Source: Chryseobacterium indologenes
Lineage (GTDB): Bacteria > Bacteroidota > Bacteroidia > Flavobacteriales > Weeksellaceae
DNA: 64,000 bases
Assembly: GCF_002025665.1 (NCBI RefSeq)
Contig: NZ_CP018786.1
Coordinates: 1,426,001 to 1,490,000, forward strand
Direction: 5' to 3'
Every line of letters begins with the position of its first letter. The first letter of the stretch is position 1. Of this stretch, positions 52,598-61,187 are shown piece by piece. The translations under genes and the position numbers were made by a program. The notes under the pieces were generated by a model, which was not told where the DNA came from, did no database searches, and was given only the letters and a program-made list of their open reading frames with translations.

Positions 52598-52801
52598 GTT
52601 TTTAGCACTGTCAAATGACATAAGAAACTGAAGCGTTAAGAAAATGAATCCTGTGAACGTTAAAAAAATCTATTGTTTGAGTATGGGGCAACCTGTAATT
52701 CTAAACATAGACCGTTTCCGCACGAGTTTAGAGTTTTTAGAAAACAGATTTCATTTTTAGCTGAAGTTTCTAAATCTTGAATTTTTGATTCTTTTTATAG
52801 A
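52598..52801. other. Unexplained intergenic stretch between the ilv operon and the M28 peptidase
   Basis: This AT-rich segment of about 200 bp contains CGTTTCCGCACGAGTTTAG followed by an AT-rich run ending at the convergent M28 peptidase stop. It has no ORF or terminator and may be the remains of an intergenic repeat of the kind I recall in Chryseobacterium, but only one copy lies in this window. Confidence 0.3.
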
Positions 52802-54271
52802 TTATCTTTCAAGCGAAAAATTCGAAATTACTTTCGGACGTTCGGCTTCATTAGCCACTTTCCAGGATGTTCTATACATCCATTCAGTCATTTTATAAAG
52901 CTTTTTATAATTGATATTTTCAGATTCATCCTGTGGAGTATGATACTGATCGTGCAATACACTGGTGAAGAATATGGCAGGAATCCCTATTTTAGCATAC
53001 GGAAGGTGATCACTCCTGAAATAAAAATATTCAGCATGGCTTGGAGAATCCCAATCTTTCAGATATTTGAATTTTGTACTTTCATTATTGGCATCTTCAG
53101 CCATTTTTACCAGCTCTTCAGAATTTTTGTGAGGAGCATTTCCTCCTAATAAGGCAGCTTCATTATTGTCATTTCTTCCAATCATATCACCATTCAGAAC
53201 AGCTACTATTTTCTCTTTTGGAACTACAGGGTGTGCTGCATGCCATCTTGAGCCCAGCAATCCTCTCTCTTCAGCGCCATGGAAAACAAACAGGATACTT
53301 CTTTTTCCCGGTTGTTTTTTATAAGCTCTGGCCATTGCTAACATAGCAACGCAAGTACTTGCATTATCATCAGCACCGTTGTAGATGGTATCGTTCTTTA
53401 CAGGATGTCTGATCCCGTCATGATCCTGATGTCCGCTCAGCAAAACATATTCATTTTTAAGAACAGGATCTGTTCCTTCTATTTTTCCGATAATATTTAC
53501 TGAAGGATATTTATAAGTTTCAGTGATCAGGTTCAGAGAAGCTTTAGGATTGTTTTTTACCCAGCCTGAATTTTCTCTTTTGATCCACAAAACAGGGATA
53601 TTATTTGTGATTTTCTCTCTTAATCCTTCTACGCCGTAGCTTCCTCTTGTCATTTGAGGCAATACTTCTACCCAGCTTTGTTCGGAAGTATCATCGGTGA
53701 TGAAAATAATTGCTTTTGCTCCCAGCTGAAAAGCTTTATCGTAATATTTATTTCTTACAAATCCGGGATATCTTCTTACAAAAAGGGTCATATCTTTTGA
53801 AATGTTTTTGTCAGAAGCATTTACTGCAAGAACTTTTCCTTTGATATCCAGTTTTGCAAGATCTTCAGGTTCTGCGTTTCCGGCATATACAATTTCAGCA
53901 TCTAATGAAGCGTTTACAGGTTCAGCGACAAGGAAATCTTTCCATAATTTCAAACTGGTATTTCCAATTTTCAGATTACTTTGTGGAATCACCTGATGTC
54001 TGTACATATCGAAGAACTGGAAAAAAGTTCCGTTATCTCCGGCGGGTTTCATTCCTGCTTCTTTGGCTTTGTCAGCCAACCACATAGAAACTTTCAATTC
54101 ATCCAGAGTTCCGGCTTCACGGCCCCAGAACTGATCGGCAGCAAGCTGATACATATCGGTACGAAGATCAGATTCTTTGATGGCAGAAACCAAAGGTTTT
54201 TTATAATTCTGAGCATTTCCAAAGGCAAATAAAAAAAGCCCAAGGAGAGAGAGAACGTAATTTTTATTCAT
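52802..54271 (-). CDS. M28-family metallopeptidase
   Basis: The 489-residue precursor has the signal MNKNYVLSLLGLFLFAFGNAQ. The protein is a co-catalytic zinc aminopeptidase (M28): VLLSGHQDHDGIR (His-Asp), YNGADDNASTCVAMLAMARA (bridging Asp), FVFHGAEERGLLGSRWHAAH (Glu-Glu), LNGDMIGRND (Asp) and FFTSVLHDQYHTPQDESENI (His ligand). It carries a PA-like inserted region (KAIIFITDDTSEQ). It probably trims peptides in the periplasm or outside the cell. It follows the 78-residue gene by 8 bp, so they form one operon. Confidence 0.92.
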   Translation of the reverse strand: MNKNYVLSLLGLFLFAFGNAQNYKKPLVSAIKESDLRTDMYQLAADQFWGREAGTLDELKVSMWLADKAKEAGMKPAGDNGTFFQFFDMYRHQVIPQSNLKIGNTSLKLWKDFLVAEPVNASLDAEIVYAGNAEPEDLAKLDIKGKVLAVNASDKNISKDMTLFVRRYPGFVRNKYYDKAFQLGAKAIIFITDDTSEQSWVEVLPQMTRGSYGVEGLREKITNNIPVLWIKRENSGWVKNNPKASLNLITETYKYPSVNIIGKIEGTDPVLKNEYVLLSGHQDHDGIRHPVKNDTIYNGADDNASTCVAMLAMARAYKKQPGKRSILFVFHGAEERGLLGSRWHAAHPVVPKEKIVAVLNGDMIGRNDNNEAALLGGNAPHKNSEELVKMAEDANNESTKFKYLKDWDSPSHAEYFYFRSDHLPYAKIGIPAIFFTSVLHDQYHTPQDESENINYKKLYKMTEWMYRTSWKVANEAERPKVISNFSLER

Positions 54272-54279
54272 AAGAACTC

Positions 54280-54516
54280 TTAATTGAAGTTAGCTAATTT
54301 CTCTGAAAATTGTTTTGAAAACTCCTTTCTGTCTTCTTCCAGTTTTTCCTGTGTAGAAGGTAAAATATAATTAAAAAGGATTTTGTCTTCATTGTCCAAA
54401 AAGATAATTTCCTTTTCATTTCCATCAATCATCTGTGAGAAAATCTCCCACATCGGAGTGTCTTTTAATTTTAATAATTCAAAAAACTGTTCTGCTTTGA
54501 TTTCGATTTTCTGCAT
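54280..54516 (-). CDS. Small hypothetical protein upstream of the M28 peptidase
   Basis: The 78-residue acidic protein (MQKIEIKAEQFFELLKLKDT, then DGNEKEIIFLDNEDKILFNY, then EKLEEDRKEFSKQFSEKLAN) has no signal, membrane segment or recognised family; it is mostly helical. It ends 8 bp before the M28 peptidase start and is likely cotranscribed with it. Codon use is like its neighbours, so it is probably real. Confidence 0.55.
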   Translation of the reverse strand: MQKIEIKAEQFFELLKLKDTPMWEIFSQMIDGNEKEIIFLDNEDKILFNYILPSTQEKLEEDRKEFSKQFSEKLANFN

Positions 54517-54590
54517 GTTCTTTTTATATATTGTCGTTGAATATTTCTGAATTCTGATTCAAAAATAAAGATTTTGTATGGTAAAGAGCA

Positions 54591-56990
54591 TTAAAACTCA
54601 AGAAACTTCAGCTTAAACTGGATGGCAAAGTTTTCTTTGAAATGCGGAGTTGCATAATAACCCACTCTGTAGAATAAGCCCAGATTAAAATAACTGGAAA
54701 GGAAATTGTTCCACTCCAGCCCAACTTCCTGATAGAGATGATCTAATTTTCTGAACTTAAACTGGTGGTATTCCGGATGTTTCATATCTCCGATAGTTCC
54801 TCTTAAGACAAAATCAAAACTGGAAACATTGTGTCCGAAACTTTTGAAATACCAGGGAAGTTTGTGCGTAAAGTAGTACGCGACGAATCTGTCGTTATAA
54901 TATTTTCCTCCCTCCAGGGTTGCAAACCCAAGGTAAGAAGTAAGGTTAAAATTAAAATCTTTACCCGGAGAAGCCAGTCCGTTCATCGTAAAGTTTTTCC
55001 AGATAGGTGCTCCACCCAGAACAAGACCTCCGTACAATCTGAAACCTGTAGTCCCGATTGGTGTTTTAAAATTATGAACAAATAAGGCGTCAAAACGGGA
55101 GTAATTAAAATCTCCCTGCAGTATTTTGTAACTCTGCTCATAATTAAAATACAGCTCAGGATATTTCTGATCAATCAGAGATTTCCCCTGCGGAGTCATA
55201 ATATTGGTAGAATTCGGGGAATATTTTAAGGTAAAAAGGGTATTGAAATTTCGGTACGAAGTTCCTCTGTCTCTGAACTGATAATCGAATTCAGCCTCTT
55301 CTGTATTTCTTCTTACAGCAAGGGCCACGGTAAGTCCGTTGGTGACATCGTTCAGATAAGATAATGACATTCCTTTAAAGTGAAAATATCGGTCATTATT
55401 TAAATTATTCCCGAAGTTCATCATTCTCATCTTAAAATTCCACAGCTTTCGGTTGAATTCTCCTGAAGCCGTTACATCATCATACACCTCAAATCTGAAA
55501 AATGAGTTTTTCTCCAGAGTGGTTTTCATGTCAAGACCCATTCCATACTTCCATTTTCTGTCTTTCATACCGTATGCAAAATAGTAGTCTGGTGAAAAAT
55601 AAGGGTTGAAATTTTCATTCAGCTTGGCTTTTAAACCTAATCTGAAACCTTCGTAGGAGTTATAGTTTACAATTTCATCTACAGCAAAGTCTACAGAACC
55701 TACTCTGATCTGTCCGTTCAGTAATCCCGATAAAATCTGGGCTTTGCTGTCTATTTTATATTTTTTTCCTAAACTGTCGATCGTTGTATAGGTATTTTTT
55801 TCCCTTTCGGTAAGAGGATCGGTTCTATATTGGTCCAGAGAATGTCCGTCAATATTTTTTACAGAGAAAGTATAGCCTTTGAAGTCTTTTGGGTTCTCTT
55901 CAATAGGAGCCTCGAAATCAAAATATTTTGAGGTAAGAAAAGCGTAGGTGCCAAAACTTTTTTTGTCTTTCTTATCATCAGCATGCACTTTGTCGTCCAT
56001 AGCCATTTTACCCATTTTAAGCTTGGCTTTTTCGTGGGCAAGGAACCATTTGTTATTATAAAATACCCAGGTACTGGTGATAATTCCGTCGTTTTTGTTT
56101 TTACTGAAATTTTCAATTTTTTTGAGCCCGTACGTTTCGGTATCTACATAAATAGCACCGTTGTACTTTCGTTTTCTGTCTGGTTTTTTGTAATTCACCT
56201 CACGAAAACGGATCACAAAGTTTTTTCTCCCGTCCAGAGTAACAGTATCTGAAAGAAAAAATCTGTACAGTCCTCTGTTTTCTGGTTTTATCTGTTCCGG
56301 AACAACATCCCTGTTACTTTGCTGAAGAGCGATCATTTCATAGATAGGCTGCTTCAGTCCGGAAATTCTGTTGTCCAGAATATTGATCTTTTCCCCATAC
56401 TTTTTGGAATATAAAAACTCCTGGGCTCTTTCCCAAAGGAAGAGCTTACTTTTTGAAAATATCTTTCTTGCAGTGATGTTATTCAGAGAGTCTTTTTCTC
56501 TTTTTTTCTTGAAAATATTAAGATCATTAAAATACTGATTAAACTGAGAAAGACTGTCTTCATCAATATCCAAAGAAATTTTTTCGTAGGATTTATAAGA
56601 ATAAGATCCTAAGCTTTTGGGTGAGTTTTCGTTAAATAGTTTATTGACTTTTCTTAGAATTTCCAGAGCTCTGGGATCACTTTTATCTTCAATAACAACG
56701 GCTTCAATATTGGTGGTCTTTGAAGTTTTTTTAAGCAGGGAAACCTCCATACTGCTTTCCACGGTAATGGTTTCTTTCTGATAAGAATCAGCATCTATAT
56801 CAATATTTTTACATCCTGTTTTAAACTCCAGAATACCTTGTTCATTGGTATATCCGATAACTGTATTGTCACAGGATACTTTTGCTTTAAAGACAGGTTT
56901 TTGACTGGCGTCATCCACAATCTTAATTTTTGTTTGTGAATACCCCAAAAAGCAGATCAGAAAAAATATTAACAGTAAACCCCTTTTCAT
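54591..56990 (-). CDS. DUF5686 and carboxypeptidase-like regulatory domain protein
   Basis: The 799-residue precursor has the signal MKRGLLLIFFLICFLGYSQT, then a carboxypeptidase-like regulatory domain (KIKIVDDASQKPVFKAKVSC to EGILEF, about 20-75) as at the N-terminus of many TonB-dependent systems, then the DUF5686 region (DPRALEILRKVNKLFNENSP to the C-terminus). The last half is rich in alternating strands and aromatic residues and ends FAIQFKLKFLEF, an outer-membrane barrel. No plug domain is present. It may be an outer-membrane channel or anchoring protein; the family's function is unknown. It is monocistronic. Confidence 0.82.
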   Translation of the reverse strand: MKRGLLLIFFLICFLGYSQTKIKIVDDASQKPVFKAKVSCDNTVIGYTNEQGILEFKTGCKNIDIDADSYQKETITVESSMEVSLLKKTSKTTNIEAVVIEDKSDPRALEILRKVNKLFNENSPKSLGSYSYKSYEKISLDIDEDSLSQFNQYFNDLNIFKKKREKDSLNNITARKIFSKSKLFLWERAQEFLYSKKYGEKINILDNRISGLKQPIYEMIALQQSNRDVVPEQIKPENRGLYRFFLSDTVTLDGRKNFVIRFREVNYKKPDRKRKYNGAIYVDTETYGLKKIENFSKNKNDGIITSTWVFYNNKWFLAHEKAKLKMGKMAMDDKVHADDKKDKKSFGTYAFLTSKYFDFEAPIEENPKDFKGYTFSVKNIDGHSLDQYRTDPLTEREKNTYTTIDSLGKKYKIDSKAQILSGLLNGQIRVGSVDFAVDEIVNYNSYEGFRLGLKAKLNENFNPYFSPDYYFAYGMKDRKWKYGMGLDMKTTLEKNSFFRFEVYDDVTASGEFNRKLWNFKMRMMNFGNNLNNDRYFHFKGMSLSYLNDVTNGLTVALAVRRNTEEAEFDYQFRDRGTSYRNFNTLFTLKYSPNSTNIMTPQGKSLIDQKYPELYFNYEQSYKILQGDFNYSRFDALFVHNFKTPIGTTGFRLYGGLVLGGAPIWKNFTMNGLASPGKDFNFNLTSYLGFATLEGGKYYNDRFVAYYFTHKLPWYFKSFGHNVSSFDFVLRGTIGDMKHPEYHQFKFRKLDHLYQEVGLEWNNFLSSYFNLGLFYRVGYYATPHFKENFAIQFKLKFLEF

Positions 56991-57152
56991 GTAAAAAAAC
57001 TACGTCAAAAATAATGATATTTATTCTTGTAGAAAAGTTTTTAACAGAGTATAACATTGATTTAATCTAATGTTTCTATGGATTTTTTCCAAAGCAGCTC
57101 AAAGGATAAAATTGTTCAGATAGTCTTTCTGTATTTACGGATATTTACCAAT

Positions 57153-57188
57153 AGAAAAACTCCTGAAGGGTTCATATTCAGGAGTTTT
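57153..57188 (-). terminator. Terminator of the cytochrome c peroxidase gene
   Basis: AAAACTCCTGAA and TTCAGGAGTTTT form a 12-bp stem. On the minus strand TTTTTCT follows. Confidence 0.85.
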
Positions 57189-57223
57189 AATTGTTTTTTC
57201 TTTTTGTGTTTTAGAATCGTCTT

Positions 57224-59038
57224 TTACTGATCATTGAGCGCTTTCATGAATTCAATGATATCATCTATTTCTTTATCGGTAAGCTGTAACGGAGCATCAG
57301 AAAGGGTCTGGTTTTCTACTTTAAATCCAAAAGCTTTTCCGCCACCTTTGTTGTAAAAATTCATCACTTCTTTCAATGTTTTGTACCCTCCATTGTGCAT
57401 ATAAGGAGCTGTTTTTTGAATGTTTCGAAGAGTTGGTGTTTTGAAGGAATGCTGTAATGAAGAAACCGTTTCATGGAATTTTCCTCTTCCAGGATCATTA
57501 TCAAATGTTTTATTCTCTGTATTCACTGCCACACCCAATATTTCCTGCTCAGTTTTTTTGAAATTCGGAGGCACTGTACCATTGAATAAAGGAAGAAAAT
57601 GACAGATCGCACACTGGGCTTTTCCAACAAAAAGATTAAATCCTTGCTTTTGATTTTCTGTCATTGCTGATTTATTCCCTCTCATGTATTCATCAAAATT
57701 AGAATTGAATTTTGCCAGCGAACGAATATAGCTTGCCAATACATTTTGCAGCTGCCAAACCTCTGTTTTTTGAGAATGATAAATCTTTTTGAATGCTGCC
57801 AGATAGTTTTTATCCTGATTAATTTTGGTAAGAATGACATTCAGATCACCGTGCATTTCTTCTTTATTGGAAATCACATCCGAACTCTGTCCTTCCAGGT
57901 CATCCTTTCTCATATCCCAAAACTGGCCATGCTGATACCCAGCATAATTGAGTGAAGGCGTATTTCTCGCCAGTTCTGAATTTTCAAGGGACATGGCTTT
58001 GGCAAGTCCGTCTGTAAATGCTTTCTCGGGAATATGGCATGTTGCACAGCTTCGGTTATTGCTGTTGGATAATATTTTGTCATTAAAAAGCTGATGTCCA
58101 AGAGCTGCCTTTTCTTTAGAGTAGGCATATTCTTTTCCTGGAGTGAAAGCATTAGGATTAAAAGCATTTTTACTAAAAAAAGTAGCTGCATTTTTGTTTA
58201 AAGCAGTGGTTACTTCAACATCCGGAATGTTCTCCTGATCTTTAAAATCAAGCATCAAAGCGGTGATCTTGTTCAAATGATCCGGAATGAAATTGACATA
58301 ATCAAATGTATTTTTGTCTGTGCTTTTCTTCAGAATTTCAATGGTTGAACTGATCTCTGCCACGATACTTTTTAAGGCTTTATTTTCCGAACGGTCAGTA
58401 GAGATCTGTTCCAAAGTTTCTTTTATTCCTTGCAGAGAAGAAGGCATTTCCTCTAAAAATACTCCTGAGATTGGTGTGTCAAAACCTGAAATTCCTAAGC
58501 TGGAAATTCTGAAAGCTTCCTGTCTTAAGGCATCAAAAACCTGATCTCTACTGATCGTAATAACCTGAAAGTTAGTTTCTATAGTATTGCTTTTATTGAT
58601 GAGCTTATTGAGCATTCTGATCACTTCCTCTTTGTTCGTTTTGTCATAAGGATAAAACATCTCTTCCAAAACCTGTAATCCTTCCGGTTCTATTTCGGTG
58701 TGTTCATCCATTTCTATTTCAGGAAGGGCAGGCCCGTTGATAAATCTCGCAGAGTGGGGCAGGAAGTATTCTACAGCCCATTCCATTGTTTTGTAGGTTT
58801 TTCGGATATCATGAAATTTTTCCTGAAGAAGTTTTCCATCAGCATTTTTAGAAACCAGAGTTTTCAGTTCGTTAATTTGCTTTTCGAAATCTGCATTGGT
58901 TTTGATAATCCTGTTTTTGACAGAACCAAGATCTTCGTATACCGGCTGCGGCTTATCGTTTTTACAGTAATAAAGGGTAAAAAGTGCTGCTGCACAGTAT
59001 AGAAAAAGAAGTATTGGGTATTTTGAAAGCTTATTCAT
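57224..59038 (-). CDS. Di-haem cytochrome c peroxidase with extra N-terminal region
   Basis: The 604-residue precursor starts MNKLSKYPILLFLYCAAALF, a signal or lipoprotein-type leader (Cys15). Two haem-binding CxxCH motifs are present: CATCHIPEKAFTD near residue 339 and CAICHFLPLF near 479, as in the MauG/CcpA family, with the core ALGHQLFNDKILSNSNNRSC. The first 290 residues form an extra helical region not seen in short enzymes. The enzyme probably reduces peroxide, or oxidises a protein, in the periplasm. It is 65 bp downstream of the PhoX-like gene on the same strand, a possible operon. Only two CxxCH sites are seen. Confidence 0.85.
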   Translation of the reverse strand: MNKLSKYPILLFLYCAAALFTLYYCKNDKPQPVYEDLGSVKNRIIKTNADFEKQINELKTLVSKNADGKLLQEKFHDIRKTYKTMEWAVEYFLPHSARFINGPALPEIEMDEHTEIEPEGLQVLEEMFYPYDKTNKEEVIRMLNKLINKSNTIETNFQVITISRDQVFDALRQEAFRISSLGISGFDTPISGVFLEEMPSSLQGIKETLEQISTDRSENKALKSIVAEISSTIEILKKSTDKNTFDYVNFIPDHLNKITALMLDFKDQENIPDVEVTTALNKNAATFFSKNAFNPNAFTPGKEYAYSKEKAALGHQLFNDKILSNSNNRSCATCHIPEKAFTDGLAKAMSLENSELARNTPSLNYAGYQHGQFWDMRKDDLEGQSSDVISNKEEMHGDLNVILTKINQDKNYLAAFKKIYHSQKTEVWQLQNVLASYIRSLAKFNSNFDEYMRGNKSAMTENQKQGFNLFVGKAQCAICHFLPLFNGTVPPNFKKTEQEILGVAVNTENKTFDNDPGRGKFHETVSSLQHSFKTPTLRNIQKTAPYMHNGGYKTLKEVMNFYNKGGGKAFGFKVENQTLSDAPLQLTDKEIDDIIEFMKALNDQ

Positions 59039-59103
59039 AGGTATGAAAAAGTATCAACAGAGATTTTCTATTGATACTTTAATTGGATATGAAGGAATTA
59101 AAA

Positions 59104-60582
59104 CTATTTTTCTACGTTTCTGATGATTACAATCTGTCCACCTTCTTTATTGGTGTTGATTCCTGAACCGTCAGGATTTTTGAATTTATCCAGTTGCCAT
59201 GTATGAGAATGGATATTCACAGAGAAAGTATTCGGAATTCCGATGATGTCTGAAATATCAACCATTGCCCCAAATTCCCATGAACCAAACTTCTGAAGAT
59301 CTCCGGATTGGTTGTAAGCCGTCTGCCATGCAGTATCACTTCTGTTGTGTCTCATATTCAGCCATGGCTTGTATTGTTTTGTAGCAATATTCAGCTGCCA
59401 GATATAAGAATCATGGTTGGCATTTTTGTAATAAGAATCTCCGTCTTCCTGGATGTACACAAAGTTTTCAGTTACACATAGGTTGTCCGGGTTGATAAGG
59501 TTATTTCCAGGATTGGAATCTCCTTCTGCTACCACCTCTAATTTTCCTGTCAGCATATTGTTAGAGTTCAAAACAAGTTTGTAAACTCTTCCCCACATGG
59601 TTAATCCTGCTTTTGGATTCACACCATCAGAAGATTCTCCTGTAGCGGTAAAGTAAATTTCTCTTCCCTTTCCTGCTCCTTTTCTGTAATCAACATCTTC
59701 CACTCTTGAAAAACGAATGGCATTATTATCAATATTTTTCTGATTGATCTGAGCTCCTGTAAGGTTTTTAGCATTCGGAATTTCCACGAATTCTACATCG
59801 TAGCTGCTTCCTTTTGTCATATCGGTTTCAGTATAGTTGCTGTTGGTTCTTTTCAAAGAATACAACTTACCGTTATCCAAATCTCCCTGCGTATCGGCTA
59901 CATACATAATCAATTGTCCTGCAGACTGGTGAGAAGATGAATAAGACTGATCTTCACCAATGATGATATAAGATTTTCCGTTAGAAACATCTTTAGGAAG
60001 CGGAACTGCATTTTCCATTGAAGCCTTTCCTAAAGCTGGTTTTACTCTTGTTTTATCTGTTGCCTGAGATACTGGAGCCAGTGGATTCAAGGCATGAACC
60101 ATACTTTCTTCACCTGATTCTCCTGCTGTAAGGAATGCACTGAAACCATGAATTTCAGGAGTGGCCAATGTAGCAGAACATAATCTTGTCATTCCTCCTG
60201 TTCCGTTTAAAATATATTCTCCTTTTACAGGCTTAAACGTTTTGTCTAAATATACTCTGGATACCGATTGCTTGATCTCGTGGTTAGTGATCATCAAGTA
60301 GCCATCAGAGTTGGGATCTTTCATAAGACCCATTCCGTCCGGCTGACCTCCGAAAACGAAATCCGGAGAACCTGAAAGAACATCAGAACTTGAGATAAGG
60401 GTTGTAATATTTAAATTTTCAAAACCTTGCATTCCATAAACGAAAGCAGGCTCTTTAGAAAAATTTTCAATCTTGATTTTGTCATTGGTTGGGGTGTTGG
60501 AATCCCCGTTATTGTCATCATTACAGCCTTGAAAAACAATCGCTGTAAGGAATAGAGCTCCAATAGTTTTGTTAATTTTCAT
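59104..60582 (-). CDS. PhoX/DUF839-like lipoprotein
   Basis: The 492-residue lipoprotein starts MKINKTIGALFLTAIVFQGC with Cys20. The rest is a beta-propeller-like PhoX (DUF839) fold: FGGQPDGMGLMKDPNSDGYL, MITNHEIKQSVSRVYLDKTF, KSYIIIGEDQSYSSSHQSAG, ENFVYIQEDGDSYYKNANHD and NTFSVNIHSHTWQLDKFKNP. PhoX enzymes are Ca- and Fe-dependent phosphatases; the Cys ligand of PhoX near the N-terminus is not evident, so phosphatase activity is uncertain. It is upstream of the cytochrome c peroxidase on the same strand. Confidence 0.78.
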   Translation of the reverse strand: MKINKTIGALFLTAIVFQGCNDDNNGDSNTPTNDKIKIENFSKEPAFVYGMQGFENLNITTLISSSDVLSGSPDFVFGGQPDGMGLMKDPNSDGYLMITNHEIKQSVSRVYLDKTFKPVKGEYILNGTGGMTRLCSATLATPEIHGFSAFLTAGESGEESMVHALNPLAPVSQATDKTRVKPALGKASMENAVPLPKDVSNGKSYIIIGEDQSYSSSHQSAGQLIMYVADTQGDLDNGKLYSLKRTNSNYTETDMTKGSSYDVEFVEIPNAKNLTGAQINQKNIDNNAIRFSRVEDVDYRKGAGKGREIYFTATGESSDGVNPKAGLTMWGRVYKLVLNSNNMLTGKLEVVAEGDSNPGNNLINPDNLCVTENFVYIQEDGDSYYKNANHDSYIWQLNIATKQYKPWLNMRHNRSDTAWQTAYNQSGDLQKFGSWEFGAMVDISDIIGIPNTFSVNIHSHTWQLDKFKNPDGSGINTNKEGGQIVIIRNVEK

Positions 60583-61121
60583 AATTATATTTTTTGAATT
60601 TCGATTACGACAAAACTAAAGGTCTAGTGTTAACTAAGCTTTAAGAAGACAAAACAAATAGTTTAAGATTAAGTGATGATTTGTTAAGGTAAGGTCAATA
60701 ATTAGAACGGATATAAATAAAAAAAACTTTGATGAAAATCTGAGTCATAAAGAATGGGATTTTATAAAGCAGAGACGCTAAGGTTTCTGTCCATCTACTT
60801 TTTCGTTCGCAAAGGCATTCTATAGCGAAAAACGAAATCATTTCATAGCTGAGTGTAACGCCTTTGCGAACGTAAATATTGATGATAGCATGAGCGTTTC
60901 TTTGTGATCCTTAGCATTAAATAAAACATATATTTGGTTTCCTAAATTATTTTAATTTCCCACAGATTACACGAATTACACAGATGTTTATGGAAAACTA
61001 GATCGGAGTATGATTTGTACACAAGCTTCGTCAGGATCAATGAAGTTGATTCCAATCTTTGCCTCCTGAAATATAAAGTAATATAGAAAATACTTTGCAT
61101 CGAAAAATATGATATACAATA
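60583..61121. other. Intergenic region with a 13-bp inverted repeat
   Basis: No gene is seen. CGTTCGCAAAGGC (60804-60816) and GCCTTTGCGAACG (60860-60872) are perfect inverted repeats 43 bp apart. Around them are CGCTAAGG / CCTTAGC blocks (60778, 60910) that extend the symmetry. A tract CACAGATTACACGAATTACA (60963-60982) is of a kind I recall as a recurrent intergenic sequence in flavobacteria. Confidence 0.65.
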
Positions 61122-61160
61122 AAAACAACCCCGGCTGTCTCAATTCTGAGACAGCCGGGG
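61122..61160 (-). terminator. Terminator of alaS
   Basis: CCCCGGCTGTCTCA and TGAGACAGCCGGGG form a perfect 14-bp GC-rich stem with a 4-nt loop; TTGTTTTT follows on the minus strand. Confidence 0.93.
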
Positions 61161-61187
61161 CTAAAATTTATTATAGAGCTTTCTATT

